A stretch of 33,992 nucleotides of DNA, taken from JAMXLO01 sp041487355. GTDB lineage: Bacteria > Pseudomonadota > Alphaproteobacteria > Acetobacterales > Acetobacteraceae. Position 1 is the first letter of the stretch, and the number at the start of each line of letters is the position of its first letter. The stretch is taken from assembly GCA_041487355.1 (NCBI GenBank), contig JBGPND010000034.1, positions 1 through 33,992 of the forward strand, in the 5' to 3' direction. A model generated the notes under the pieces. The model saw nothing but the letters and a program-made list of their open reading frames with translations, was not told the origin of the DNA and made no database searches. Below, in pieces: positions 22,387-30,017 of the stretch. Made by a program: the position numbers and the translations under genes.

Positions 22387-23583
22387 CTAGGCTGCCTCGA
22401 CCACGGCCAATGCCTCGCCGCGCCAGTGGCCCCAGGATGTCACGAGCACCTGATGCAGGTCCGCCGCCATCGACGCTTCCAGATCCGCTGCCTCAAGCGG
22501 GGCGAACAGACGGCGTCTCGACAGCGACATCGCCGCCAGCGCCAGATTGGCGGGGAACGACGGCTCCAGCGAGTGGCCGAACGCCGTCACGGTGGCGCGT
22601 ACCGGCATGCCGAGGGCACGCAGGAATTCCGCCTCCTCGCCCGTTGCCGCCGGCGCGCCCGACGCACCGGAGATCACGGCTGCGTGCGACGGATCGAGAT
22701 GACGGCGCATCGTGTCGAGCTGCTGCATCGCGTTTGCCGGCGCCCCGCCGGGGCGCCGGCGGCTGCGGTCGGTGGCGATCGCCGCGATATGCGCCAGCGC
22801 GCGGCCATCGCGCGCGGCGGCGTGCTGACGGCTTTCGATCACCAGGAAGCAGCCGAGCGAGCCGAGCACCATGCCGCCGCCCTGCGCCTGGCGTTGCCAG
22901 ACGCCGGCGAACCCGCGCTTCCACAGTAACTGACCCATCTCGTAGTGCAGCAGCACGTCGGGCCGCTGCGCATTGTAGGAGCCGCCGACCAGGAAGAGAT
23001 CGCCCTGTGCCGCGGCGATGCGGGCACAGGCGATGCGCACGGCATCGGCGCCGGATGCCTCCTCGCCCATGAAGGTGCGCGAGGAGCCGACGACCCCGTG
23101 CACGATTGAGATGTTGCCGGCGAGCAGGTTGGAGAGCTGGGCGAGAAACAGCGTGGGCCGCAGGTCGGACATCAGGTGCTCGTTCAGGAAGGCACCCGGA
23201 TCGGCGGCGGCGGGTAGGGCGGAGAGGATGGCGGCATCCACCGCGTAGTCGCGCTCGCCGCCGCCGGCGGCCACGATCATGTCCATGCGCGACAGCAGTT
23301 CGGCGTTGCCCTTTACGCTGGCGGACTCCAGCGCCAGCCCGGCGGCATAGGTGCCGATGCGCTGCCACGCCTCCATCTGGCGCTGGTCGCCGCGCTTGGG
23401 GATCTGCCTGTCGAGCTCCAGCGGCGTCATCGGGTGCACCGGCCAAGGCGCAAAGCCCGTGACATCGACCACTGGCTGGAAGCCGCCGTCGCGGTTCAGC
23501 GCCGCCCAGTGCGCGTCCACCCCTTCGCCGAGGCAGGACACCAGGCCGATGCCGGTAATCAATGCGTCGCGCGGACTAGCCAT
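22387..23583 (-). CDS. fabF2XL: Ketosynthase-like protein lacking the catalytic cysteine (FabF2XL-like)
   Basis: The 398-residue protein has thiolase-fold ketosynthase architecture: ALITGIGLVSCLGEG at the N-terminus, and an ASGADAVRIACARIAAAQGD block that aligns with the region after the catalytic Cys in its neighbour. The Cys itself is Glu (MGEEASG, Glu175). The first active-site His motif is absent, while a GHSLEPSFP segment keeps the second. It is therefore probably not a condensing enzyme alone but a partner subunit, as chain length factors are in type II polyketide synthases. It overlaps fabZ by 8 bases. The name follows gene order; I am not certain that rhizobial FabF2XL shares the Cys loss. 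Confidence 0.82.
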   Translation of the reverse strand: MASPRDALITGIGLVSCLGEGVDAHWAALNRDGGFQPVVDVTGFAPWPVHPMTPLELDRQIPKRGDQRQMEAWQRIGTYAAGLALESASVKGNAELLSRMDMIVAAGGGERDYAVDAAILSALPAAADPGAFLNEHLMSDLRPTLFLAQLSNLLAGNISIVHGVVGSSRTFMGEEASGADAVRIACARIAAAQGDLFLVGGSYNAQRPDVLLHYEMGQLLWKRGFAGVWQRQAQGGGMVLGSLGCFLVIESRQHAAARDGRALAHIAAIATDRSRRRPGGAPANAMQQLDTMRRHLDPSHAAVISGASGAPAATGEEAEFLRALGMPVRATVTAFGHSLEPSFPANLALAAMSLSRRRLFAPLEAADLEASMAADLHQVLVTSWGHWRGEALAVVEAA

Positions 23584-24046
23584 GCAGGAATGCCTCCGGC
23601 ACCGCGATACGCCGCGCGGTTTCCAGCATCTGAGTGCGCAATGTCTCGTTGGGGAAGGGGACCACGCGGTAGGTGATCTCCGCGTCCGCCACCTTCCTGC
23701 CGCCAGAGGAGATGCTGCCCGCCACCACCGCGTAGCCAGACCCGTCGTGCAGCAGCCGCGCTTCGGCCTGCAATGCCTGGCCGGGCACGACGAAGGCGCG
23801 CAGCTTCGCCTCCTTCACCTTGGCGAGGAACGGCATGCGCTGGAACCGCAGCACCGCCAGCACCAGCCACCCGCCGGTCTGCGCCATCGTCTCGATCATC
23901 AGCACGCCGGGCAGCAGCGGATGGCCGGGGAAGTGGCCCTCGAACACCGGGCTGGCCTCGGGCACCTGGCAATCCGCGCGCACGATCCGAGCCACCGGAT
24001 CGAGCTCGGCGATCCGGTCCACCATCTGGAAGTATTCCAGGCGCAT
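23576..24046 (-). CDS. fabZXL: FabZ-type 3-hydroxyacyl-ACP dehydratase
   Basis: The 156-residue hot-dog-fold protein carries the FabZ active-site pattern FEGHFPGHPLLPGVLMIE with His38 and Glu52. QTGGW and FLAKVKEAKLRAFVVPGQ follow. It dehydrates 3-hydroxyacyl-ACP, here presumably bound to AcpXL. Its last bases overlap the next ketosynthase start by 8 bases, and acpXL ends 6 bases upstream, so expression is coupled. The C-terminal tail (RRIAVPEAFLHG) is slightly longer than in housekeeping FabZ. Confidence 0.92.
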   Translation of the reverse strand: MRLEYFQMVDRIAELDPVARIVRADCQVPEASPVFEGHFPGHPLLPGVLMIETMAQTGGWLVLAVLRFQRMPFLAKVKEAKLRAFVVPGQALQAEARLLHDGSGYAVVAGSISSGGRKVADAEITYRVVPFPNETLRTQMLETARRIAVPEAFLHG

Positions 24047-24052
24047 TCCGGC

Positions 24053-24334
24053 TCAGGCGGCCTTCGCCGCCACCAGCTTGTCGATGTTGGCGCAGAGGTC
24101 CTTCATGACGAAATACTGGTCGGACGAGACCTTCCCCTCGTTGACCTCCTGCGTCCACTGCTCCAGCGGCATCTTGATGCCGAACGACTTGTCGATGGCG
24201 AAGGCGACGTCCAGGAAGTCCAGGCTGTCGATGCCGAGATCGTTGATGGCATGACTGTCCAGCATAATCTTCTCACGCGGGATGTCGCACGTCTCGGAAA
24301 TGATCCCAGCGACGGTTTCGAAGGTCGGCGACAT
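24053..24334 (-). CDS. acpXL: Acyl carrier protein AcpXL
   Basis: This 93-residue ACP has the phosphopantetheine serine in GIDSLDFLD (Ser37). Its C-terminal half, PLEQWTQEVNEGKVSSDQYF followed by VMKDLCANIDKL, is the AcpXL signature and differs from housekeeping ACP. AcpXL carries the growing very-long-chain acyl group that LpxXL places on lipid A. It is the first gene of the operon, with AGGGG about nine bases before the ATG. A GC-rich hairpin lies upstream, between it and the lipoprotein gene. Confidence 0.96.
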   Translation of the reverse strand: MSPTFETVAGIISETCDIPREKIMLDSHAINDLGIDSLDFLDVAFAIDKSFGIKMPLEQWTQEVNEGKVSSDQYFVMKDLCANIDKLVAAKAA

Positions 24335-24390
24335 CGGTCAGCCCCTGCAACGGCGGGCGGGCACTAACACCGCAGCAAGTGAGCCGCAAG

Positions 24391-24431
24391 AGCTTGCCCC
24401 CGGCTTCCGCTTCGCTACGCCGGGGCAGGCT
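24391..24431. terminator. GC-rich hairpin upstream of acpXL
   Basis: AGCTTGCCCCCGGC and GCCGGGGCAGGCT pair imperfectly around a CTTCGC-containing loop. Placed after the lipoprotein stop (24467, minus strand) and before acpXL, it may end the upstream transcript. It also contains GGGGCAGGCTCC, the 12-mer seen at 10498 and 30100, so it may be a repeat copy. No T-run is present. Confidence 0.45.
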
Positions 24432-24466
24432 CCCGGCCGTCGCCGAGGCGGGCTCCGGTGCCGTTT

Positions 24467-24763
24467 CTACACCCAATGCGCCGGATGCCAGACCCAGCCG
24501 GACTCGATCTGCTCCCAGTAGGGGGGCATCCACAGCTCGCCGTGGCCCCCGCGCGCCACATACTGGCCAGGCGCCCAGACATAGGAGCTGCCCGTCCAGT
24601 CCCAGTGCCCCGGCTGCCAGATCAGAGGCGTCGGGGTCACCGGCGGCTTGGGTATCGCCTCGGCCATCGGCGGCGGCACGGACGGCGGGGCGTTGCCCGT
24701 CGCGCAGCCGGTCAGGATCCAGGCGGCGCCGAGCAGTGCGGCGGCGATGGCGGGGTGCTTCAT
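24467..24763 (-). CDS. Small lipoprotein with Trp-rich YxW/GxW repeats
   Basis: The 98-residue protein starts MKHPAIAAALLGAAWILTGC, a lipoprotein signal with the lipobox LTGC (Cys20). A Pro-rich linker follows. It then has Trp-rich repeats of the type PGHWDWTGSSYVWAPGQYV and MPPYWEQIESGWVWHPAHW, as in YXWGxW-repeat lipoproteins of proteobacteria. It is anchored to the membrane, probably on the outer membrane's inner face, with an unknown role in the envelope. GGGAGG lies 11 bases before the ATG. It follows ispDF on the same strand after 83 bases. Confidence 0.83.
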   Translation of the reverse strand: MKHPAIAAALLGAAWILTGCATGNAPPSVPPPMAEAIPKPPVTPTPLIWQPGHWDWTGSSYVWAPGQYVARGGHGELWMPPYWEQIESGWVWHPAHWV

Positions 24764-24817
24764 CTGAACCGGAGCCTCCCTGGCTCATTTGCGCGGGCAA
24801 ACAATTGTGCACAGTTA

Positions 24818-24837
24818 CCAGGGATTTCCATCCCCGG
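24818..24837 (-). terminator. Hairpin just after ispDF
   Basis: On the minus strand CCGGGGAT-GGAA-ATCCCTGG forms an 8-bp stem with one wobble and a 4-base GNRA-like loop, nine bases after the ispDF stop. There is no T-run, so termination strength is doubtful. Confidence 0.35.
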
Positions 24838-24846
24838 CTCCATCGG

Positions 24847-25980
24847 TCAGGCGGGCAGCAGGATGGTGGCGACCGCCTGGGCGGCGATCCCCTCGCCGCG
24901 GCCGGTGAATCCGAGCTTCTCCGTCGTCGTCGCCTTCACGGAAATGCGCGAGGGGTCGACCCCAAGGATGCCGGCCAGGCGCACTGCCATGGCGGCGGCG
25001 TGCGGGGCGATCTTCGGGCGTTCGCAGACCAGGGTGACATCGGCATTGGCGAGCACCCCGTGCCTGGCGGCGATGCGGCCGGCGGCGTGGGCGAGGAACC
25101 GGGCGCTGTCGGCATCCTTCCAGGTCGCTTCGCTGGGCGGGAAGTGCCGGCCGATATCGCCCTCGGCAAGCGCGCCGTAGATCGCATCGCACAGCGCATG
25201 GATGCCCACATCGGCGTCCGAATGGCCGACCAACCCCTTGTCGTGCTGGATCGGCACACCGCAGAGCACGAGCCGCCGCCCGGTCTCCAGCACATGGACG
25301 TCGAAGCCGGTGCCGACACGGGGGATGAGGTTGGCGGTCATGGCGCGCTCCAGCCGGCGCAGGTCTTCGGGATAGGTCAGTTTGATGTTGTCCTCGGAGC
25401 CGGGGACGATTGCCACAGTCTGGCCCGCGGCTTCCAGCAGCGAGGCATCGTCGGTGGCCGACTCGGCGGCGCCGGCCCGGTGGGCAGCGAGCAGGACGGG
25501 GAAGCGGAAGGCCTGCGGTGTCTGGGCGCGGAACAGGCCATCGCGCGGGGCGGTGGCGGTGATCAGACCATCGGCCACGCGCTTCAGCGTGTCGGCGACC
25601 GGAATGGCGGGAATCGCGCCAGGGGCGTGTTCCAGGGCGGCCAGCAGGGTAGGGATGGTGCCCTTCGGGATCAGCGGCCGTGCGGCATCGTGCACCAGCA
25701 CGACATCGGGTGCCTGCGCGGCCAGCGCCTCGAGGCCGGCGCGAACGCTCTCCTGGCGCGTGGCACCGCCGGGCACGGGCGGCAGGTGCGGCACACCCGC
25801 GAGCGCGGCCTCGATCGGGTCCGCGTCGCCAACCGGTTGCAGGATGCCCACATGTTCTGCCAGGGCCTCGGCGGCGTGGCGGATCACCGGCTTGCCGGCG
25901 AGCGACAGGAACTGCTTCGGCGTCTCGGCGGCGAACCGGCTGCCCGACCCGGCCGCGACCAGTATGGCTGCGATTCGCAT
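24847..25980 (-). CDS. ispDF: Bifunctional IspD/IspF enzyme of the MEP isoprenoid pathway
   Basis: The 377-residue fusion makes CDP-ME from MEP and CTP (IspD) and converts CDP-ME 2-phosphate to MEcPP (IspF). IspD, about residues 1-215, has AAILVAAGSGSRFAAETPKQ and VLVHDAARPLIP. IspF, from about 217, has RVGTGFDVHVLE with metal-binding Asp and His, GHSDADVGIHALCDAIYGAL, and DIGRHFPPSEATWKDADS. Such fusions are common in alphaproteobacteria. The start at 25980 is set by the IspD N-terminus; the frame extends upstream without homology. It diverges from dusB, as in other Rhodospirillales. Confidence 0.96.
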   Translation of the reverse strand: MRIAAILVAAGSGSRFAAETPKQFLSLAGKPVIRHAAEALAEHVGILQPVGDADPIEAALAGVPHLPPVPGGATRQESVRAGLEALAAQAPDVVLVHDAARPLIPKGTIPTLLAALEHAPGAIPAIPVADTLKRVADGLITATAPRDGLFRAQTPQAFRFPVLLAAHRAGAAESATDDASLLEAAGQTVAIVPGSEDNIKLTYPEDLRRLERAMTANLIPRVGTGFDVHVLETGRRLVLCGVPIQHDKGLVGHSDADVGIHALCDAIYGALAEGDIGRHFPPSEATWKDADSARFLAHAAGRIAARHGVLANADVTLVCERPKIAPHAAAMAVRLAGILGVDPSRISVKATTTEKLGFTGRGEGIAAQAVATILLPA

Positions 25981-26060
25981 GCCGGCACCGTCGCCGTGCC
26001 GGCCGGCCGCGTCAACACGCCAGCGGGGGAACCTGCAGGCCAGGTTGGCATCCCACAAAT

Positions 26061-26095
26061 TGTCATCCCCGCGCAAGCGGGGACCCAGGGATCAC
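26061..26095. repeat. Extragenic hairpin repeat (TGTCATCCCCGCG type)
   Basis: The segment reads TGTCATCCCCGCGCAAGCGGGG and continues ACCCAGGGATCAC. The 6-bp stem CCCCGC/GCGGGG has a GCAA tetraloop. Repeats of this look are frequent in proteobacterial genomes; only this copy is in the window. Confidence 0.65.
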
Positions 26096-26163
26096 GGTCA
26101 CCGCTGGCGCAGGGATGGCTTCATTCACACGCACGCAAAGCGGGAGCTCAGGGCCGTCGCGAC

Positions 26164-26242
26164 TGTCATTGCGAGCGAAGCGAAGCAATCTCGGGGGGCG
26201 TTCTCCACGAGATTGCTTTGTCGTTTCGCTTCTTGCAATGAC
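26164..26242. repeat. Dispersed inverted repeat, TGTCATTGCGAG family (copy 2)
   Basis: The left arm TGTCATTGCGAGCGAAGCG, running on to CAATCTCG, pairs with the right arm CGAGATTGCT…GCAATGAC with a few mismatches. The spacer is about 18 bases. The ends match the copy at 11695-11817. Confidence 0.8.
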
Positions 26243-26318
26243 CTGGAGAGCACATCCGGCCCCAGCGTCGTCAACGGTTGCAGCTTTCGCATTGCACATT
26301 GGCATGCGTGTCGTTAAT

Positions 26319-26337
26319 TTGCCCAATTGATGGGCAA
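26319..26337 (+). promoter_or_regulatory. Inverted repeat over the dusB start codon
   Basis: TTGCCCA (26319-26325) and TGGGCAA (26331-26337) are perfect complements around ATTGA. The likely ATG of dusB at 26330 is in the loop-stem junction. In mRNA the hairpin would sequester the start codon; in DNA it could be an operator. No ribosome-binding site is visible upstream, which makes the arrangement more suggestive. Confidence 0.5.
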
Positions 26338-27412
26338 GTGTCATTCCGATACCACAGTTTCCACCTTCGACCTCCGGCCGATCGACCTGGGAGCCGGCGT
26401 GCGAATAGCCATGCCGGTGATCCTGGCGCCGATGTCGGGCGTCACGGATCTGCCGTTCCGCCGGCTGGCCAAACAGCTCGGCGCGGGCATGGTGGTCTCG
26501 GAGATGATCGCCTCCTGGGCGATGATCCGGGAGAACCAGAAGACCCTGGCGATGGCCGAGATGGACGGCTGCGGCGGCATCAGCGCGCTGCAGCTCGCCG
26601 GCTGCGAGCCCGAGGCGATGGCCGAGGCGGCACGACTCGCGGTGGATCGCGGCGCCGACCTGATCGACATCAATTTCGGCTGCCCGGTGAAGAAGGTGGC
26701 GGTCGGACAGCTGGCCGGTTCGGCGCTGATGCGCGATGAGGTTTCGGCTGCCGCCATCCTCGGAACCACGGTCAGGGCGGTGAGCGTGCCGGTGACCCTG
26801 AAGATGCGGATGGGCTGGGACCACGCCAGCCTGAACGCGCCGCGACTCGCGCGCATCGCCCAGGACTGCGGGATCCGCATGGTCACGGTGCACGGCCGGA
26901 CGCGCCAGCAATTCTATACCGGCACGGCCGACTGGGACTTCATCGGCGAGGTGAAGAAGGCCGTCGATATCCCTGTCATTGCAAACGGCGACATCCTGAC
27001 CGAGGAAGATGCGGCGGAAGCGCTGCGCCGATCGGGCGCGGACGGTGTGATGATCGGTCGCGGCTGCTATGGCCGCCCCTGGTTCCTCGCCCAGGTGGCC
27101 CATTTCCTGCGCACCGGAAGCCGCCTGCCGGAACCGCCACTGGCAAGACAGAAAATCATATTGACAGGGCATTATAACGTGATCCTCGAGCATTTCGGCG
27201 ACCACGCCGGGGTGCGTCTGGCGCGCAAGCACGTGTCCTGGTACTCGCGCGGCCTGCCTGGTTCGGCGGAATTCCGCGCGGCGATGAACCGGCTGCCCGA
27301 CGCCGCATCGGTCCTGCAACTGATCGACGCATTCTACGACCGGCTGATCGCCCGCGGCATAACCCGGACGCCGCCGGCGCGCGACGACGTGCTGATGGCG
27401 GAGGCGGCATGA
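26330..27412 (+). CDS. dusB: tRNA-dihydrouridine synthase B (NifR3-like)
   Basis: DusB reduces uridine in the D loop of tRNA with FMN and NADPH. The 360-residue TIM-barrel protein has VILAPMSGVTDLPFRRLAKQ near residue 30-50, the catalytic cysteine in DINFGCPVKKV (Cys118), TVHGRTRQQFYTG and VIANGDILTEEDA. The first gene of the ntr operon in Rhodospirillales and rhizobia is typically this gene (nifR3). The ATG at 26330 is preferred, though it lacks a Shine-Dalgarno and adds about 20 residues before the barrel. The stop overlaps the ntrB start as ATGA. Confidence 0.94.
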   Translation: MGKCHSDTTVSTFDLRPIDLGAGVRIAMPVILAPMSGVTDLPFRRLAKQLGAGMVVSEMIASWAMIRENQKTLAMAEMDGCGGISALQLAGCEPEAMAEAARLAVDRGADLIDINFGCPVKKVAVGQLAGSALMRDEVSAAAILGTTVRAVSVPVTLKMRMGWDHASLNAPRLARIAQDCGIRMVTVHGRTRQQFYTGTADWDFIGEVKKAVDIPVIANGDILTEEDAAEALRRSGADGVMIGRGCYGRPWFLAQVAHFLRTGSRLPEPPLARQKIILTGHYNVILEHFGDHAGVRLARKHVSWYSRGLPGSAEFRAAMNRLPDAASVLQLIDAFYDRLIARGITRTPPARDDVLMAEAA

Positions 27413-28548
27413 CCAACCCGGTCAGCCGCGCGGCCCTGGCCTTGCTCGACCGGAAGCGGGCAACCGACACGGCGCAGATCCTCGGTGCCCTGCCCGTGCC
27501 GGTGGTGCTGCTCGATCCGGAGGACCGGTTCCGCTACGTCAATCATGCCGCGGAGCAGTTCCTCGGCATTTCGGCATCGGGGCTGGCGCAGCTTCGCCTG
27601 CGCGACCTGGTTCCCGAGGATAATCCGTTGTTCCTGCTGGTCCGGCAGGTTCGCCAGAGCGATGCCACCGTGTCGGACCACGAACTGACCCTGGAGAGCC
27701 CGCGGCTCAACAAGCGAGGCATCACCGTGCAGGGCTCGCCGCTTCCCGAGGAACCCGGTGCGGTGCTGCTGGTGCTGCAGGATGCCTCGGCGGCCCGCGC
27801 GCTCGACCGGCAGCTTGCCTTCCGTGGCGCCGCGCGCAGCGTCACCGGGATGGCGGCCATCCTCGCGCATGAGGTGAAGAACCCGCTCTCCGGCATTCGC
27901 GGCGCTGCGCAATTGCTGGAGACCAGCGTGGACGCCCAGGATCGCGAACTCACCGTGCTGATCCGCGACGAGGCCGACCGGATCCGCGCGCTGGTCGACC
28001 GGATGGAGATCTTCGGCGAGAAACCGATCGCCCGCACCGCCGTGAACATCCACCGGGTGCTCGAGCATGTGCGCAAGCTGGCGCAGTCGGGCTTCGCGCC
28101 GCATGTCCGCTTCCACGAGGTGTACGATCCGTCGCTGCCGCCGGTGTGGGGCAATCGCGATCAGCTCGTGCAGGTGATGCTGAACCTGGTGAAGAACGCT
28201 GCCGAGGCGGTCACCCAGGAAGGCCAGCCCAATCCCGAGATCACCTTGATGACCGGCTTCCAGCACGGCATGCGTCTTGCCGTTCCGGGCACCACGACGC
28301 GGCTGGACCTGCCGCTGCTGGTCACCGTGCGCGACAACGGCCCTGGCATTCCCGACGACATCCGGCCGCATCTGTTCGAGCCGTTCGTCACTTCGAAGGC
28401 CGCGGGCAGCGGGCTCGGCCTGGCACTGGTCGCCAAGATCGTCGGCGACCATGGCGGGCTGATCGAGGTGGACAGCCGGCCGGGACGTACCGAAGTCCGC
28501 CTGCACCTCCCGGTGCTGACCGACGAGGAGGCCGATCCCGGCACCTGA
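27409..28548 (+). CDS. ntrB: Nitrogen regulation sensor histidine kinase NtrB
   Basis: The 379-residue soluble kinase has an N-terminal PAS domain (about 20-130). The phosphorylated His154 lies in the H-box AAILAHEVKNPLSGIRGAAQ. The N-box is NLVKNAAEAV, the G-boxes are DNGPGIP and GSGLGLALVAKIV, and the F-box is FEPFVTSK. NtrB phosphorylates NtrC when nitrogen is scarce and is held in check by PII. It has no membrane segment, as expected. It overlaps dusB by four bases and is followed by ntrC after 20 bases. Confidence 0.97.
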   Translation: MTNPVSRAALALLDRKRATDTAQILGALPVPVVLLDPEDRFRYVNHAAEQFLGISASGLAQLRLRDLVPEDNPLFLLVRQVRQSDATVSDHELTLESPRLNKRGITVQGSPLPEEPGAVLLVLQDASAARALDRQLAFRGAARSVTGMAAILAHEVKNPLSGIRGAAQLLETSVDAQDRELTVLIRDEADRIRALVDRMEIFGEKPIARTAVNIHRVLEHVRKLAQSGFAPHVRFHEVYDPSLPPVWGNRDQLVQVMLNLVKNAAEAVTQEGQPNPEITLMTGFQHGMRLAVPGTTTRLDLPLLVTVRDNGPGIPDDIRPHLFEPFVTSKAAGSGLGLALVAKIVGDHGGLIEVDSRPGRTEVRLHLPVLTDEEADPGT

Positions 28549-28568
28549 ACGATGGCGAAGGACATACC

Positions 28569-30017
28569 ATGACCCCACCCACCGTGCTGGTCGCCGACGA
28601 CGACCGTTCCATCCGGACCGTCCTGACGCAGGCGCTGGGCCGCTCCGGCTACCAGGTGCGCAGCACCGGCAACGCCGCCACCCTGTGGCGGTGGGTCGAG
28701 GATGGCGAAGGCGACCTGGTCATCACCGACGTCGTGATGCCCGACGAGAACGGCCTCGACCTGATCCCGCGTATTCGCAAGATCCGCCCGGACCTGCGCG
28801 TGGTGGTGATGAGCGCGCAGTCCACGCTGATGACCGCGGTGAAGGCCGCCCAACGCGGCGCGTTCGAATATCTGCCCAAGCCGTTTGATTTGCAGGAACT
28901 GCTGTCGGTGGTCGGCCGTGCCCTGGCGGTTCCGACGGAGCCTGTGGTCAACGTGTCCGAGCCACGCGACGCGGACGAACGGCTGCCGCTGATCGGCCGC
29001 AGTCCGGCCATGCAGGAGATCTATCGGACCATCGCCCGGCTCACCACGACCGACCTGACGGTGATGATCAATGGCGAGTCGGGCACCGGCAAGGAACTGG
29101 TCGCGCGCGCCCTGCACGACTACGGCAAACGCCGGGCCGGTCCGTTCGTTGCCATCAACATGGCCGCCATCCCGCGCGAGCTGATCGAGAGCGAGCTGTT
29201 CGGCCACGAGCGCGGCGCCTTCACCGGTGCCACCACGCGCGCGCAAGGCCGCTTCGAGCAGGCGAATGGCGGCACGCTGTTCCTCGATGAGATCGGCGAC
29301 ATGCCACCCGAGGCGCAGACGCGGCTGCTGCGCGTGCTGCAGGAGGGGGAGTTCACGTCGGTCGGCGGGCGCCAGCCGATCAAGGCCAACGTGCGCATCA
29401 TCGCCGCCACCCACCGCGACCTGCGCAACGCGATCCGCCAGGGCCTGTTCCGCGAGGACCTGTTCTACCGGCTCAATGTCGTGCCGATCCGTTTGCCCCC
29501 CTTACGCGAGCGGGTGGAGGACATTCCGCCGCTCGCCCGCCACTTTCTGGACCGCGCCCGCGACGACGGCCTGCCCAGCAAGGCGCTCGATCAGGGGGCC
29601 GTGGAACGGCTGAAGCGCTATGCCTGGCCGGGCAATGTGCGGGAGCTCGAGAACCTGATGCGCCGGCTCGCCGCGCTCTGTCCGCACGAGACGATCGGCG
29701 CGGAGCAGATCGAGGCGGAACTGGTCGAGACCACCGCGCCGCCGGTTGAGCATCCGGCTGCCGCCGGACCGGAGCCGCTGGTGCGCGCGGTGGAACGGCA
29801 TATCCGCGAATTCCTCGCCAGCCATGAGGGAGGAGCGACCCCGACGGACATCTACGACCGGGTGATCGCCGAGGTGGAGCGACCGCTGATCCGCCTCACC
29901 CTTGCGGCGACCCGCGGCAACCAGATCAAGGCCGCGGCCATGCTCGGGCTCAACCGCAACACGCTGCGCAAGAAGATCCGCGACCTGGACATTCCTGTGA
30001 TGCGGGGGCTCATGTGA
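28569..30017 (+). CDS. ntrC: Nitrogen regulation response regulator NtrC
   Basis: The 482-residue sigma54 activator has a receiver domain with phosphorylated Asp54 (DLVITDVVMPDE). The AAA+ domain has Walker A GESGTGKE (169-176), the sigma54-contacting GAFTGA (216-221) and Walker B TLFLDEIGD (236-244). The C-terminal Fis-type helix-turn-helix is GNQIKAAAMLGLNRNTLRKK. All key residues are present. When phosphorylated by NtrB it turns on nitrogen assimilation genes. The ATG at 28569 starts right at the receiver domain. The stop overlaps the ntrY GTG by three bases (GTGA). Confidence 0.97.
   Translation: MTPPTVLVADDDRSIRTVLTQALGRSGYQVRSTGNAATLWRWVEDGEGDLVITDVVMPDENGLDLIPRIRKIRPDLRVVVMSAQSTLMTAVKAAQRGAFEYLPKPFDLQELLSVVGRALAVPTEPVVNVSEPRDADERLPLIGRSPAMQEIYRTIARLTTTDLTVMINGESGTGKELVARALHDYGKRRAGPFVAINMAAIPRELIESELFGHERGAFTGATTRAQGRFEQANGGTLFLDEIGDMPPEAQTRLLRVLQEGEFTSVGGRQPIKANVRIIAATHRDLRNAIRQGLFREDLFYRLNVVPIRLPPLRERVEDIPPLARHFLDRARDDGLPSKALDQGAVERLKRYAWPGNVRELENLMRRLAALCPHETIGAEQIEAELVETTAPPVEHPAAAGPEPLVRAVERHIREFLASHEGGATPTDIYDRVIAEVERPLIRLTLAATRGNQIKAAAMLGLNRNTLRKKIRDLDIPVMRGLM

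Larger units (their letters stand above)
25981..26329. promoter_or_regulatory. Divergent intergenic region ispDF / dusB-ntr, with repeats
   Basis: This 349-base interval must hold the promoters for ispDF (minus) and the dusB-ntrBCYX operon (plus). It contains a CCCCGCGCAAGCGGGG hairpin (26067-26082) within a TGTCATCCCCGCG-type repeat and a TGTCATTGCGAG-type inverted repeat (26164-26242). No gene was seen. A weak TTGCAC / TAATTT pair with 17-base spacing at about 26292-26319 could be the dusB promoter, but neither box is close to consensus. Confidence 0.5.

Noticed and set aside
26300..26316. Sigma54-like promoter TGGCATGCGTGTCGT upstream of dusB
   Set aside because: The -24 part is good, but the -12 element lacks the invariant GC at correct spacing.
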